NCBI RefSeq assembly: GCF_013373865.1
Contig: NC_050473.1
Location: 5,467,710-5,531,709, forward strand
Length of the DNA stretch: 64,000 bases
Direction of reading: 5' to 3'
Origin: Monomorium pharaonis
Lineage: Eukaryota > Arthropoda > Insecta > Hymenoptera > Formicidae
Position 1 is the first letter of the stretch; the number at the start of each line of letters is the position of its first letter. The notes under the pieces are model-generated. The model was not told the origin of the DNA. It saw only the letters and a program-made list of their open reading frames with translations, and did not search any database. The position numbers were made by a program, and so were the translations under genes. Shown one piece after another: positions 38,813 to 51,277 of this stretch.

Positions 38813-40734
38813 AAACCTTAGTTTTTCTTGTTTTAATCCCAATTTTATGTCACATTTATACATTATGAATTGGATAGTCTATGATAATAAAAAATCATTA
38901 TAATCTATAATACAAAAATCAATACATATTTTTTCAAAAATAACATCTTAATTACTTTAATACTTTTCTCTAAAAAAATCTTAAAAGTAGGTTTTTTGTA
39001 CTAAAAAATAAAATATCTTTAATCTCTCTTTTAAAACATTTGATAAGAAAGCAATTCCTAATATTTGCATTAAAAATGCTAGACAATCAGTTGATCATTA
39101 ATAATAGATGAGTTATAAAAATCGATGATAAATCGTAAGTGCAATTACGCGCTCAATCTAAACTCGACATGATATCATCATGGGTCCTTGATCATTTATA
39201 TTTTTATTGTATTAGAGTATCTTCGATTCTAACAATAAAAGATTCTCAATTCAATTAAAAAATTTAGTAATTTTGTAATTTATAGGAGAAATTCTAATAT
39301 ATAATAAACTTTTTTGTTATTAGAATTCATTTTGATGAAGTAAAATAAATCCCTAGAAATTGAGCCATTTTTTCTTTTTATCTTGTTATTATTTTAAAAA
39401 ATTACAGTCTTGTGTGTTTTCTAATCGTAAATCTCATTACAAGAAATCAATTTTCTCTAAGAAATTTTGGTTTCTCTCGTTTTGAATAATAAAGGAAAAA
39501 TGTTTTAGAGTTCATTTTACTGCAGTAAGATGAGATCGGATACAAGTTTCATAATGTTTTTAATTTTCGAATTGGGGATATTTCTTTGAAAGTAATTTGC
39601 GGAATTTATTATTAAAATTATTGCATTATAGTTGTAAAATATTCTTAAAGTTAATAAATATACAGTCAAAACAGGAACGCGATAGAAAGGGGAAGAGAGA
39701 GAGAGGGGGGGGAGAAAATTTCATAAGGCTTTTCGCAAAACTGGTTCGACATTATGAGATATTTGAGATTGACCATTGGCATGGACGTGTTCGCGTACTC
39801 GCTCGATCGCGTCAGCGTCGTTCTCGTCGTCGAGGAGGCTAACTGTTTGATTAGATTAGCGTGTGCAAATAACGGCGGCGGCGATCCGACCTCGGCTCGA
39901 CCGACCACACGTTGGATCGTGTCAGGCTTTGTCAAAAACCTCCGGAAAGTACGACGGAAAAGAAAGCCGCGGTCGCGCTTCCGGGGTCGATAGAGCGGCA
40001 CAATGGGCGAGGGCGAGCACGTAGTGCTGCGATATAGCGACCATCGAAATGGTTATTTTCGACGGTGAGGCCGTCTAGGACGTGGTAAAACGAGCACTCG
40101 AGGACATCCTGCGTGTGTGTGTGTATGTATACATATGGTGCGTGCATGCACGTATGGATTATGTGTGTTTGTGACGACGTGTGTGTTCCTCTTGCCTCTT
40201 TTGCCGTTCTGTCCATTCTACACCGAGCCGAGCTTACACCGAGACGTAACTTCAACGCGACCTCCGGCGTTTCCTGCTTGGTCGTTCAGCGGTCGATAAT
40301 AGTTCGGCAGTGATCGATCGCTAAACGACGAGGCGATGCATTTCGGGGAAGCGTCGAGAGAAGTTGGAACTAGGACTGGGTTTATTAGTGCAGATAATAT
40401 AAATAATTTATTTTTTTTATAGTATGTATTTCTAATTTATCACAATTATTATATTTTACTACTCTTAAAGTTGTATGTATTAACAATTTTAAAGTTTAAG
40501 TAATTTTTCTATATTGTGTTATGTAATTTATAATTTACATTGCTATTTTGTGTACACGAAAAAGATTCGTGTAAACATAATGTAAACAGTAATTCATGTA
40601 GACGTAATCTTGAACTTTGTGACACAACTTTGAACCACGGAAAAGTGGCCATCCTTTTGAAAGTTCTCGTGCAAGCGTTTCTAAACACACCGAGTAACAA
40701 TTATTTAATAATTATTAGTTTTGATTTAATATTA
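38813..40734. other. No gene seen; one CpG-rich block
   Basis: AT-rich except 39720-40380, which contains alternating GTGTGT at 40111-40124 and overlapping frames on both strands. A purine tract lies at 39688-39716. Confidence 0.5.
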
Positions 40735-40815
40735 ATCGAATATTTGATTGAAATTATTTTACCAAACTTTAATGACTTTTATTATTCCAGACTTGATCGT
40801 TGTTATTACCAGGTT
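40735..40815 (+). repeat. Family II right-arm fragment
   Basis: 'aatatttgattgaaattattttaccaaactttaatga', then 'ttgttattaccagg', matches the right arm of the family II elements at 56542-56766 and 59496-59724. Confidence 0.55.
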
Positions 40816-40894
40816 TTTTTCAGTATAGATACATAGAAAACAATTCAGATCAACAATATTACATCAATAATTATTGCCTTTTAAGCAATAAAAT

Positions 40895-41350
40895 TTTTAA
40901 AGGAAGTGATAATCTTAAATGTCAGTAAAGTACTAATTTTTATTTAAATATTTAATATAATAGTCATCTAAAGAACACAAGAAATTTGATTGTTTTAATA
41001 ATAATGACAGTATACAAATTCTAATTCATGGTTTGTAGATACTGTTATTTTTTATTTGATATTTTTTTCTTTTGATTCATAAAAATATTATTGAATATAT
41101 AAAGATAAAGATATATATTTTTTTAGAAAACTTTACAAACAATTATTACGTAACCAAGTTATTGTAAAAAATTAGTATCAAATCAAGAATTATTCTTTGA
41201 TACATAAGCAAGAATATAAATCTTCCTTAAAGAATTTGATAATCTTAAATTTCAGCAAAATATTAATTTTTGTTTTAATATTAAATAATTATTTAAAAAA
41301 TTAAATTTTATTGTTTTAATAGTAGTATAAAAAATTATAATTCTTCTCTT
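40895..41350 (+). repeat. Family VI copy b with partial internal duplication
   Basis: 40961-41160 matches 5515-5760 ('tagtcatctaaag', 'ttttaataataatga', 'attattgaatat'). 'gataatcttaaat.tcag.aaa.tactaattttt' occurs at about 40910 and again at about 41240 (spacing about 330). It also resembles 63036-63080. AT-rich and non-coding. Confidence 0.5.
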
Positions 41351-41441
41351 CAATATGTGTCTGTCTTTATTTATTTAAGAAGAAAATGAAGATAGGCACA
41401 TGCTTGTCTGAGAGGGGTAAGTTCACCAAAAAGTTGAAACA
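41351..41441. mobile_element. Palindromic repeat, family III copy b (reverse orientation)
   Basis: 'atgtgtctgtctttatttattta' followed by 'aaaatgaagataggcacatgctt' and 'gtaagttcaccaaaaagttgaaac' is the reverse complement of the family III element at 56863-56991. Confidence 0.7.
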
Positions 41442-43567
41442 GCTTTTAAAGGTATTGTAATTTTTTATTCGATATTTTTTTCTCTCATTTTATGAAAAAT
41501 ATATCTATTCAGTAAAGGTAAATATATTTCTCTTAATAAAACGATATAAAATTTCTTCATATAAACATGTTTTATTTGTTTAAATTATTAAATTCTTTAA
41601 TGATTTTATTTCTTATTATATACATATATATGAGACGATTATTGATTTTATTGATCTAATCTTTGTCTATAATATGTGATCATTCATCTTGAAATTTGAA
41701 GATGACCTTATGTATCGGGAAACTTTATTCAACCGCATTATAAATACATCCGAATATATATATATATATATAATCGAGTTGATTTCGTATAGATAAATTG
41801 TGCGGAGGGTCAGGGATAGAAGCCTGAAATAAAATGTTAGGCGAATATGTAAAATAAATTTGTCTAAATAGAATTGTCGTAAATAGATTTGTCGTAGTAA
41901 AACTTCTCCTTTTTCGGTCTCAGATTTCGAATATTCGCGATGTCTCAAGGTATCTTTTATTCTCGCTGCAGAGGTAATTTCATTAGGCCCGACCGTATCT
42001 CGGGGAGGGGTGTTCGGGCTTATTTGCCGGAGTGACATTATTCGATAAGTTTATTCCGGGCGCGGGTAATCGATAGCCGGTCGCTCTTTCGTCGTCACGC
42101 GGCGAGAGGCGCGTGCGAGCGAGGAGAGCACACGTTCTACATCGCTTTTAGATTGCGGAATGACCTTAACCCCGGTATCGATAATCGATGGAATCGATCG
42201 GGGTCTCCGCGTCACCGCCCCGCGATGGAAGTATCTACCGGCTATCCGAGGGCCGTCGAAGGCCACGGTCGACTGATCCGAACCTGGCAGATTCTCGTGA
42301 AATATGCATCGAATCCTTCCCGAATTCCTCCCCAGTGTTACGCTTTTTAGCGAGCTTTCGAAATTGCTTGACTCAAGGACCGCCTGCTCGTCCTTGCACG
42401 AGAAATGGACGCGTATAGTTGCATCTGCGATATGTATATATTTATCGCTGAAGCATTATCTACAACTACGCGGGAAAAGAATGATGCATTAACGGCACGG
42501 CTGAACAGCAGTCTGAAAATAATCCAGTTAATTCAACAATAATATTTTTTAATTAAACAAATACTCTGTAATAAAATGTTATTTGCTAATACTGTTAAAT
42601 TAATAAGATTGTTTTCAATCAGCTTACTATTGATTAATGCCGTTATCATTTTTTCCGGGTACGTACTGAGATTTTCTCTTAGAGTTTAAATCTAAACGTT
42701 ATGAGATTTTCACGAAGTGTGGACGTTAACGGTTACAATGTCAATATAATCGGTACGATTGTTATTTTAAATTGAAAAAGGTAAAGAGAGTGACATCTCG
42801 AAAAGAAACATTTGTCTTTCTGAAATGCATTTTTATTGGGAAGTGCAGGGCTTTTCCTTGAAATTTAAGACGATATTCGCAATAATTGAACACTCGCAGA
42901 TACCGTGAACGTAATTCTATTGTATCAAAACACAAAAGCCACCATGAACATTGAAGCTGCATTTCTTTCAGAACGACTCGAATTTGCGATCGACGGAACT
43001 TTCGCGGAGACAAACTCCCGCTCCGATAAACAACATTCGCTTCACGTGGGACGAAAATTTTGATAATTAAGTCGATATACGTGTAATGTACCGGTTTCTT
43101 CGCGCGCGAATCAGTTTGGCGCGATCTTAGGTTCGTCGACGCGACTGCAGTCGGCTACTCGCCTCGCCGTACACGTTTTATGGTCGAGCGAATCCGAATT
43201 CGCGCGCAACAGTAATTAAGTTAACGAGCCGACCCGGGAGCACCGTTAATTAATTTGTCACACCAGGACTTCTTCGGTGAATTCTGAGTAAAACTGTTAA
43301 GCGCGTTTCCGTTCATCTCGCGAGACAGCGCGCGAATAATAGGCGCATTTAATCCGTGCAACTGCACTTGTTGCCCTCCCCCTCCTCTCTCTTCGCAAAC
43401 GTTCGCGCTATGTGCATTTCACGATGTCCTGTACTGCAATATTACATTTCTTGTTCCTGAATGAAGAAGAAACGAGGATTCGCGAGTAAAGGCAAATCGA
43501 GTTGATCTAATATACGAGTCTTCGCAAATTGCACAAGAATTGCAAAAATTGCATGTGCATTCTGCAT

Positions 43568-43604
<37 letters not shown>

Positions 43605-43644
43605 AGGGGGACGGCAGAGTCGGTGTTCGCCACGCATGCCGAAA
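41442..43644. other. No gene seen
   Basis: AT-rich to 41890 with (TA)n at 41754-41773. GC-rich at 41900-42500 and 42950-43610. (GA)n at 43569-43599 followed by a G-rich run at 43599-43611. The open frames overlap and lack motifs. Confidence 0.45.
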
Positions 43645-43980
43645 GAGAACAATAGTTACAGTGACCATAATATAACTATAATTTATAATCATTTCTGGAC
43701 CCAGTCATATTTTTTTAGTTATTCAAAAATATAAATTATAGTTTGTTTAAACTATCTTAAAGTTCTCATAATTATGTTGGCTTATACAACTTATGATATA
43801 GTTGTCACAATCAAAATGGAGATTTCAATATAGCAAGTTGTACCATAAAGCAACTATAAACGTCCACCGTAAGAATACGGCTATTATTACAATTATTATA
43901 GTAATGATTACTGTAAAAGTGATATTCTCGACTATAATTATTTTACTATGCAATTATAGTTGCAGATATCCCGCTTTTTT
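43645..43980. repeat. Diverged palindromic repeat, family IV
   Basis: 'acagtgaccataatataactataattt' near the left end pairs with 'tattatagtaatgattactgt' at 43896-43916 in inverse orientation. 43885-43975 also aligns with 61915-62005 ('tattattac', 'gtaatgattactgtaaaagt', 'caattatagt.gca'). Boundaries are uncertain. Confidence 0.45.
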
Positions 43981-46324
43981 TTTCCGATGCAAGCTTGACA
44001 CTTATAATATCTAGGCAGATTTGACAAGGGGATAACAAAGAGAAACGACGTCCGCTGAAGCAATTGGAATTGTCATAATTACCATAGCTTCATTGTTGCG
44101 GAATTTGTCCGGTTTCCTTCCTCGATAAATATATAATATGAGTCGTGATGTAAAAAAAAAAGGGAAGGAAAACGGTTACATCGATCGGTGCCGCGCGCTT
44201 GATGGTGTCCTCTCTTTCTCTCTCTTTTTCTCTCTTAAAGTAGAGATCGCCTAACGCGCGCGCGGACGCCTTGGCCCACAAGAGAGGTGCCGACCTCATT
44301 TTTATTACAATTCAAACGCGCCCTCCCACCTGCCCCCCTCTCTTCCTCTCCCCCGCTCGCAGAAGAAATGTCAGCGATTGTCGACGGAATCGGGCACACG
44401 GAGAAATCTCTTTCGTCGATATGAATAATATCGCCGGGCCGCGCGCGAGTCGTCGGGAATTTCTTCTGGTGACACGCCCGTATTGTGTTCCGCGATTAAA
44501 CTGATTTGATTTCGCGGGAAGGCGCGCGCGCTCACTCGCGGATCGTTGACTTAACCGGTGCGCGGCGGCGGCGGCGGCGGCGGCGTGCACCACCACCTTG
44601 TTACCTGTACCGCACGCTTTACTTCGCTCCTATTATCGCGCACCGGAGTGAGAGTGCCACACTCTCCGGGGACGCGTGTACTGTCAGCCGCACAATGAAG
44701 AAAGTGGAAAACAACGCGGCCGTCGTTTAAGACACTTATATTAAGGGAAAGTCTGGAGACTGGATCGGGTATAGGAAATGCGGATGTGCGCCGCGCGCTC
44801 TTTCTCGCGGGAGAACGACGCGGCTATCTACGGCGAAATCGAGTGTCGGGCTTTGCGTCTCGCCAATCTAACCCTTTGTGTGGCAGTGGCAAATACGAGT
44901 GTACTCTTGCCCTTTTTTTTTATTTAGTTTTACTATGTTGTTTACACACAGAAAATTTTATTGTAAAAATTACTGTGGTAAATAGTGAGCGCGAACCAAG
45001 GGAGGAATTACGAAAACTTTTACTATGTTTTTTATCAAGTTATTACCACAGTATTTCCATCACTTGCGATATAATTCTCTGAAATTTCTTCTTATGATCC
45101 GTGGCTACTATCGTACATAATAATTTTTACTATAAAATTTGCCACGTGCAGTTTAATAAAAATAAATATAATTTTACTATTTTTTAGATAATAATGCTTA
45201 CCTGTTTCTTATGGATTTTGTATCATATTTAATTATTAATAAACAAATAAAGTCGGAAAAGAGCTATTTAAAACAATGTCATTTCTTGGAAAGTATTTAA
45301 GATTAGAGGCTGAATATTTTTTACATGTCGATAATTTTTTTTCAAAATTTTTCGTATGCTAAACTTTTTAAATAAATAAATTAGTATAAGACTTACATTA
45401 ATTTACTCCTATATTAAATTGCTATTTTGAAGTTTTGAAATCTGACTTCAGATTTGCAATCAGCGACTTATAAAACAGAAATGCAAGATTTTATCTGTCA
45501 GACAGAAAAGATGCGCCATACAAAAGATTAACGATGGGCCACTAAAGCTATTGTATAAATCTTAAATTATTGCTGAAGTAAACTCAGTATTTATTTCTTT
45601 TCAAATACGAGTTATGTCATTTTAATTCCTTCAAATTAATTAGTGTCTTCTAGTTAACGTAAATTATTATTTAATATACACCTTTTTTCCAGACTCTTGC
45701 CTTTAAATGTTAACTTTAATTACTTTCACAAAGTAAAAAATTACTAAGTAATTACATCTCTCTTATTACATATTACTTTAACAACATTTCTGTATTTGTA
45801 TAAAAGTATTTGTATGATTGTTTATTACAAAAAAATAATTGTACATAAATGTTGCAACTCATTACTCTTAGATCTTAAAGCTGACATTTTAAATTACAAA
45901 AAAAAGGTTCAAGTATCGATCAAACACCTTTATTCAATAATCTGAAAATGAAGTTTTTTATACTTGCAAATGAGTATATAAGTAGAAGATACATTATAAA
46001 CAGTATGTTTTATTATTAATATTGCATTACGAAAGTTTTTACAATTAATTAGAAGAAATATTTTTTTTATTGAACTTAATGTTATGTGTTTATTGATATT
46101 TCTATATTCTCTTTCTAACGTTTATAACTTATACATTATGGTTAATAGCGATTAATATATTTGTTATATGCGACTGAAGATTTTGGTATTTGGAAGAAAT
46201 ATTTTTGAGGAAATAAAATTTAAAAAACAAGCGAAACAATTTTTTAATTAAAAATAAAATTGTGTAATACTTTTTAGAGTGAATTTTCAGATTGTTTGTT
46301 AAAAAACTTGCATACAAATAGTGT
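43981..46324. other. No gene seen; one CpG-rich block then AT-rich
   Basis: 44020-44890 is CpG-rich with (CGG)n at 44563-44585. 44930-46320 is AT-rich. 45060-45135 has weak similarity to family V (GTGGCTACTATCG). Confidence 0.45.
44563..44585. repeat. (CGG)n trinucleotide repeat
   Basis: About seven CGG units, followed by GTGCACCACCACC. The Ala-rich and Arg-rich frames here are repeat translations. Confidence 0.95.
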
Positions 46325-46440
46325 AACTGCTCTCTAAATCTCGCAGAGCGGTAAATTGCGCTCGAAAATTGCACGAGCGAACGATTTTCACTCTTTCAGA
46401 GTGACGTTTCACTTCTTGAGAGTATTTAGAGAGTATTTGC
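46325..46440. mobile_element. Palindromic MITE-like element, family I copy d
   Basis: The right arm 46377-46440 ('cgattttcactcttt', 'agagtga', 'gtttcact', 'tatttagagagt') aligns with the right arm of 6081-6194. The left arm begins 'ctctctaaat' at 46331 and is more diverged (GAGCG where the other has GAGTG). Confidence 0.6.
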
Positions 46441-49031
46441 AGTGCTTTCAGTTTTTTGGAGAAGAGGGGAACTCGTCGAATGCACTCGTCGCGCCGGAGG
46501 AGGACCGATACCTCGATTTGCACAATTTGAGCAAGTCGGATTCATCACGCCGGCTCTCCAGGAGCGAGATGATCCGAGTGCGCGCGAATTGCCAAGGCGC
46601 GTCATGATATATTCGTTGCCGCGTATAGCGAGCGTGTCCTACGACGAGCTAGCTGTTCTAACGGTCTTCCGCCTTGACCGAGTTGAGCGAAGTCCGTGTC
46701 AGATCCCAGCGTCTTGACTTTGACTCCGTTTTATCGTAAAAGTCATTTCCACGATCAATTACCCGACCGTGAAGCAGCGACCGGCGAGTGCGCGGTTCGT
46801 CCTCTTCTTCGTTGTCGTTGTTGGCCGCGACGACGCTCTGCGGCACGCGGATCAGCCGCACCACGTGCTGAGAGACGCTTGGAGCTTCTCGTCGCGTTCC
46901 CCGTTCGCTTCCCCGTTTAAAATCCTCAAGAAAGAGAGAATAGGCGTCCCACCCGCGTTTTCCGCTTATAGCCTTTCTCTCTCTCTCTCTGTTGGAGCGA
47001 GGCCAACTTCCTCACGATGAGCATGCGATTCGCCTCCTTGAATCGTTAACGCTTTAACCTTTCGCGATAACTTGCGAGTTACCGAAAATAAATCGATGCG
47101 AAATGTGTCCCCATTATTATCACGTCAGCCTTCGATAATGATTTGTGTGAATTATTCCGGCTTTTAGAGATACGAAGCTGTACGGAGGTTAATAAATTTC
47201 GTTTTTATCTCGTCGCCCCGTTGTTGTACAGAGTAACAATCGACTTCCGTCGTTTGCGGTGAATTTACGAGGGTCCGAGAAGTGTGGTATATGATTCGCG
47301 GTTTGTGTGCGGCGCGATGTCCCGCGTCGCGTCGAGCTCGCGTTGTTAAAAAGGTTCTCCAAGTCTTTTCATCATGTAAGAAACTGGATCAAATTCTCGG
47401 AATAAGTTTACGATTATACTTAAGCATTCCGAATTTGTCGAATTTTTTTTACGTAGTTTTCTTAAATATCACTTTCAAAAATATCATGGAAATATTATAA
47501 TATTGAAGTTAGTAAAGAATTTTTTTTTTAATAAAAAATAAAGTTTCACGCCGCTTCATTTTCATGTAAGAATATGAAATGTTTATGAATTTTTATACAA
47601 TTTTCTCTGAAAATGACGTCACACTAAAGAAATTAGCAATGACGCTTATTACTACATTTAAATTATTATTATTATGAAATATTATTTTTTAATTGTTTTC
47701 ATCAATATTTATTCATATATTATATAAAGGAAATAATTTAAAATAACTAATTATCCTTTAAATTCTAAAGCCGGTTTTCATTTTTAAAAATGCCAAAAGC
47801 TATTGTGCCAGAAAATATCGTATACGAGCGGAAAGTTACGTGACCCCCCTTCAATTTTTTCAAGCTGAAAAACCTGCTTAATGGCAAAACGTCACATCAT
47901 CTTCGGGGCTCGTGGAAAAGTCCGGATGAGGAAGTGCGAGCGGTCGGGGGCTTCACTCGAGGTCGCGCACGAGCCGCGTGTTCTGCGGTTGTTTTCCTTA
48001 ATAGAAATCACGTGTACACCCGGGAGAGGTGCAGATGTCTTGTTGGGCGCCGCGCGTGTTCGCAAACAATGAGCGGTAGAGGGAAAAAAATGGAGAGAGG
48101 AAAACATTACCGCGCATCTCGCGGAAACGCACATGGAGCGGCCTAAATAATAGTAAAACTTTGACGTTCGCGGCTATGTCAAGTCGCGTTGAATCTCTCT
48201 CTTTCTCTTCGTTTGGCATTTAAACGACGGCTGTGAGGAACATATGCATTTACAAGCGTCTATTTACATACGCGGCCGCACACAAAAGCATTAATAATTT
48301 ATCTTCCCGAGAGTGCTAGTCTATGATAAAGTGATAAATTTAAAACGCAACGCCGTGCAAAGCGTACGTACGTTTTTTGACATTGCCGGATGCAATATCG
48401 TCCGGCACGTGCGAGTAACGACCCTGAACGTGTGTAAGTATATCAGCGCGTACAAAACAACCAATACTTTCACGGATTGTGCGCTTGCTCGTGTGTCGGC
48501 GCGGATGCAAAGTGTAACACTCCGACGTTTTTCCCTTCTTTTTTTTTTATTACAAATCATTATGCGCGAGTATGTCTTGCCCGGCGCACCGTGTCGTCGG
48601 TCTCTCTGTGTGCGACACGCATGGAATACACTCAGTGCGAGATAAGCCGAGTGCAACATGGAAACACGAATGCCAAGCAAAGTGCTACGGGACATCTAAA
48701 TATCCGTCAACATTAGCGCAGCCGCACAATATCGTCCCAATTCGTGTTCGGCGAGGGTGATCCGCGTTCCTCCGCGAGTTCTCCTACGGCGTACACTCGC
48801 GCGCATTATAAATGCGCTTGACGATACGTCTTAATTTGTCTTTTAATCCTCTCCTGTCCGCGCGCGCATTTCACGTTGATCGTAAACCGGCCGCATTAAT
48901 CAGCCGTCATTCGACATGTCGACATATTCGAACATGAGAACATCGGTCTCTCCTCCCCCTCCCTTCCTCCCCTTTCCGGCTTCTCCCTGCGCCGAGAAAT
49001 CGCGTCAGACTCGCCGGAGCGTAGACGTAGA
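46441..49031. other. No gene seen; CpG-rich, presumed upstream region of the 49-kb exon
   Basis: 46440-47340 and 47830-49030 are CpG-rich. 47350-47820 is AT-rich. Many 60-124 codon frames overlap on both strands. A CT run lies at 46977-46991. Nothing is splice-supported. Confidence 0.45.
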
Positions 49032-49109
49032 ATGGTACAGTGGAGCAATAGTGGTGGTACTGGTAGCGATAGTAGTAGTGGAAGTGTACACTCGCTCTCA
49101 TTAGCCATG
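49032..49109 (+). CDS. Candidate first coding exon, 26 codons, Ser/Gly-rich
   Basis: ATG at 49032 has strong insect start context (A at -3, G at +4). The frame reads MVQWSNSGGTGSDSSSG then SVHSLSLAM, and meets GTGAGT at 49110, a good donor, in phase 0. The frame stays open downstream only through CCG, CTTT and CGT repeats, as expected for an intron read by chance. Part of the Ser/Gly content comes from a local purine-rich triplet pattern, so it could be fortuitous. The block around it is CpG-rich and promoter-like. No gene is recognised. Confidence 0.4.
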
Positions 49110-49195
49110 GTGAGTGCTCGACATGGTGTGGTACCACCACCGCCGTCGCCGCGTGGCATAGGTGGTAGGTTCGTTCTATCGACCGAGCGAGCGAG

Positions 49196-49221
49196 CGGCT
49201 CGGCTCGGCTCGGCTCGGCTC
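49196..49221. repeat. (CTCGG)n pentanucleotide repeat
   Basis: Five CGGCT units in a row. Confidence 0.9.
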
Positions 49222-49253
49222 TTTCGTCCCGTGACCTGACCTCGTCTGAACCC

Positions 49254-49287
49254 TCCGCCGCCGCCGCCGCCGCCGCCGCTGCTGCTA
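49254..49287. repeat. (CCG)n-(GCT)n trinucleotide repeat
   Basis: About eight CCG units followed by three GCT units. It is downstream of the candidate donor at 49110, so the poly-Ala reading is probably not expressed. Confidence 0.95.
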
Positions 49288-50445
49288 GCTGGCTGCGCCT
49301 CTCCCTCTCCCTTACTCCCCCTTTCTCTTTTCTCTCTCTTTCTCTCTCTCTTTCTCTCTCGCTCGTTCTAACGCAATCACCTCTCGTGGCGTTACGAGCG
49401 CACAGCCGCTCTTCTCTTTTCTCCCTTGCGCGCGCGCGCGCGTGTTCTTCCTGTCCTTCCTCCCTCTCCCCGATATCATCGCCATCGTCGTCGTCGTCGT
49501 CGTCGCTGGTGCTCCTCGCCATGGTCTCTCGCCTCCACCCTTGGCGGTAGAGCTCTATCGCGCTCTCCTCCCTGCTCTCCATATGCGATATTAGCGCGCC
49601 CGAACTGGAGCAACGCCTCGAAACTTGCGAATCGCGTAATCCGCCTCGCGCGTTTGCGCTTATCTCTCTCGCTCCTCTCTACGGTTTTTATTTTCCGCTC
49701 GTTTGCCTCATTTCCCCTTTCTCTCTTTTCCCCTCCCTTTTTTCTTTCTCTATCCGTTGGTCGCAGTTTTCATTTTTATTTCTTTTGTCATCGTTTTCAT
49801 TTTTCTTAGTTTTTATTTCTTTCTTTTTTTTATTAATGCTCTTCTGATAGCGCACGATTTCTCTCGTATCAATTGCCGCGTTCCTTTCCTTTTGTTTTTC
49901 GAGCTCGACGCAGCTGCGTTATTGCTGCGTTGCAAAAAATTCGCTGAATTGCTGTACGCGTGTATTGCAGCGGAGAGCAACGCTGGGCAGGGCACTCCCT
50001 GACGTAATCGTGCAAATTAATTCGACTCGCCCGACAGACCAGCGCGAGAAAGTTATCTCTATTCTGTATCACAACTGTCGCCCTCGTGACAACACGGAAA
50101 TATCTTTCGAACGAATTAAATCCCTCGATTTTTGTAAAACAATATATAGTGTCGTTTATTGAATTATTAAATATCTCTTGAAGAATGCATCTATATGTGT
50201 GCGCCCGCATTGTGTCTTGTTTCAAGTTTAAATTTAAATCTTACACAGCTAAAAGTATTTTGTATCTCTGTTAGAACCTTCTCTACGTTAAATTTTTTGT
50301 ATTGAATTTTTAAAATACTTGATTAATATGATTATATATTTGATTATTTTGCAATATTTTTTAATTGATTCAATGTTTCTTAATATCAAAACAATTTATG
50401 GATAGCGAACAAATAACGTCAAAATGTTATACACATATAGAAAGA
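49288..50445. other. Pyrimidine-rich and AT-rich stretch, no gene seen
   Basis: Contains a CTTT-rich tract at 49318-49362, alternating CG at 49430-49442, (CGT)n at 49484-49504 and a long T/C-rich stretch to 49840. AT-rich after 50120. Confidence 0.5.
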
Positions 50446-50621
50446 TATTTCTCTAAGAATTTACTCTTAAAATTATGGATGGGTAATTTTGATAAAATGT
50501 AACCAAATTATATTATAAAATTTAATAAAATAAAGTTTAATAAAATTTTACTTTAATTATAATAAAATTTTTTGAAGCAATCTTGTCCCACTATTTTTAG
50601 AATTAATTCTAAGAGAAAATC
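50446..50621. mobile_element. Palindromic repeat, family V copy b
   Basis: The left arm ('tttctctaagaatttactct', 'attatgg', 'gggtaattttgataaaat') pairs in inverse orientation with the right arm ('attttttgaagcaatcttgtcccactat', 'gaattaattctaagagaaa'). The right arm resembles 61835-61871 and 57080-57120. AT-rich centre, no ORF. Confidence 0.6.
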
Positions 50622-51244
50622 ATCTCCGTGCAATTTTAAAATATTAATAATAAGATACATATAAATGTATGAAAGTGTAAACGTGTTAATTTGACATGTT
50701 GTAAACTTAATTTTATTAAAGAAATGTGCTTCCATAACTTACTTCCAAATTATATTGAGAGCAACTTTTTTCTGTTAATTTTGTACGTAATATTTGTGTT
50801 ACTCTTAAAATTTCATCTTGCGTTAAATTAAAACAAACACTTAGGTAAAAAAAAGGTTTAGAGTGTATGTGAAATGTATTTAGTTCAACACAAAATTTTT
50901 CACCGTGTACTTATGCTTACATGTTTCTATTCTCTCTAATCGTGAAATCCCATTCAATTTTGCTCGGTCTCTACATTCTGTATATATTTCTGTGTGTGTA
51001 TATATACACACAATTTCTTCGAGCTGTGTGTAATTAAAATTATAGCACGGTGCGTAGCTGAAATTGTAGCTCGGTTTTATTCGTTCACGAATATGAAGAT
51101 CGCATTTGAGGTAATCGCAGGATGGAAATTGCTTCTCTCTCATATTTAAGCGTTAAATGAAGGCGCTCACGAGCGCCGCGGCCCTTAGTCACTGGATTAT
51201 CCACGTGCGATTGCGACCGACTTACGTTCACGCGGTGTTCTTCT

Positions 51245-51277
<33 letters not shown>

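Noticed and set aside
49110..49550. Extension of the 49032 frame for a further 146 codons
   Set aside because: Continues only through poly-Ala, Ser/Leu and poly-Ser microsatellite text after a good splice donor.
48896..49582. 228-codon minus-strand frame with Asp, Glu/Arg and Ala runs
   Set aside because: Built from CGT, CTTT and CCG microsatellites read in reverse.
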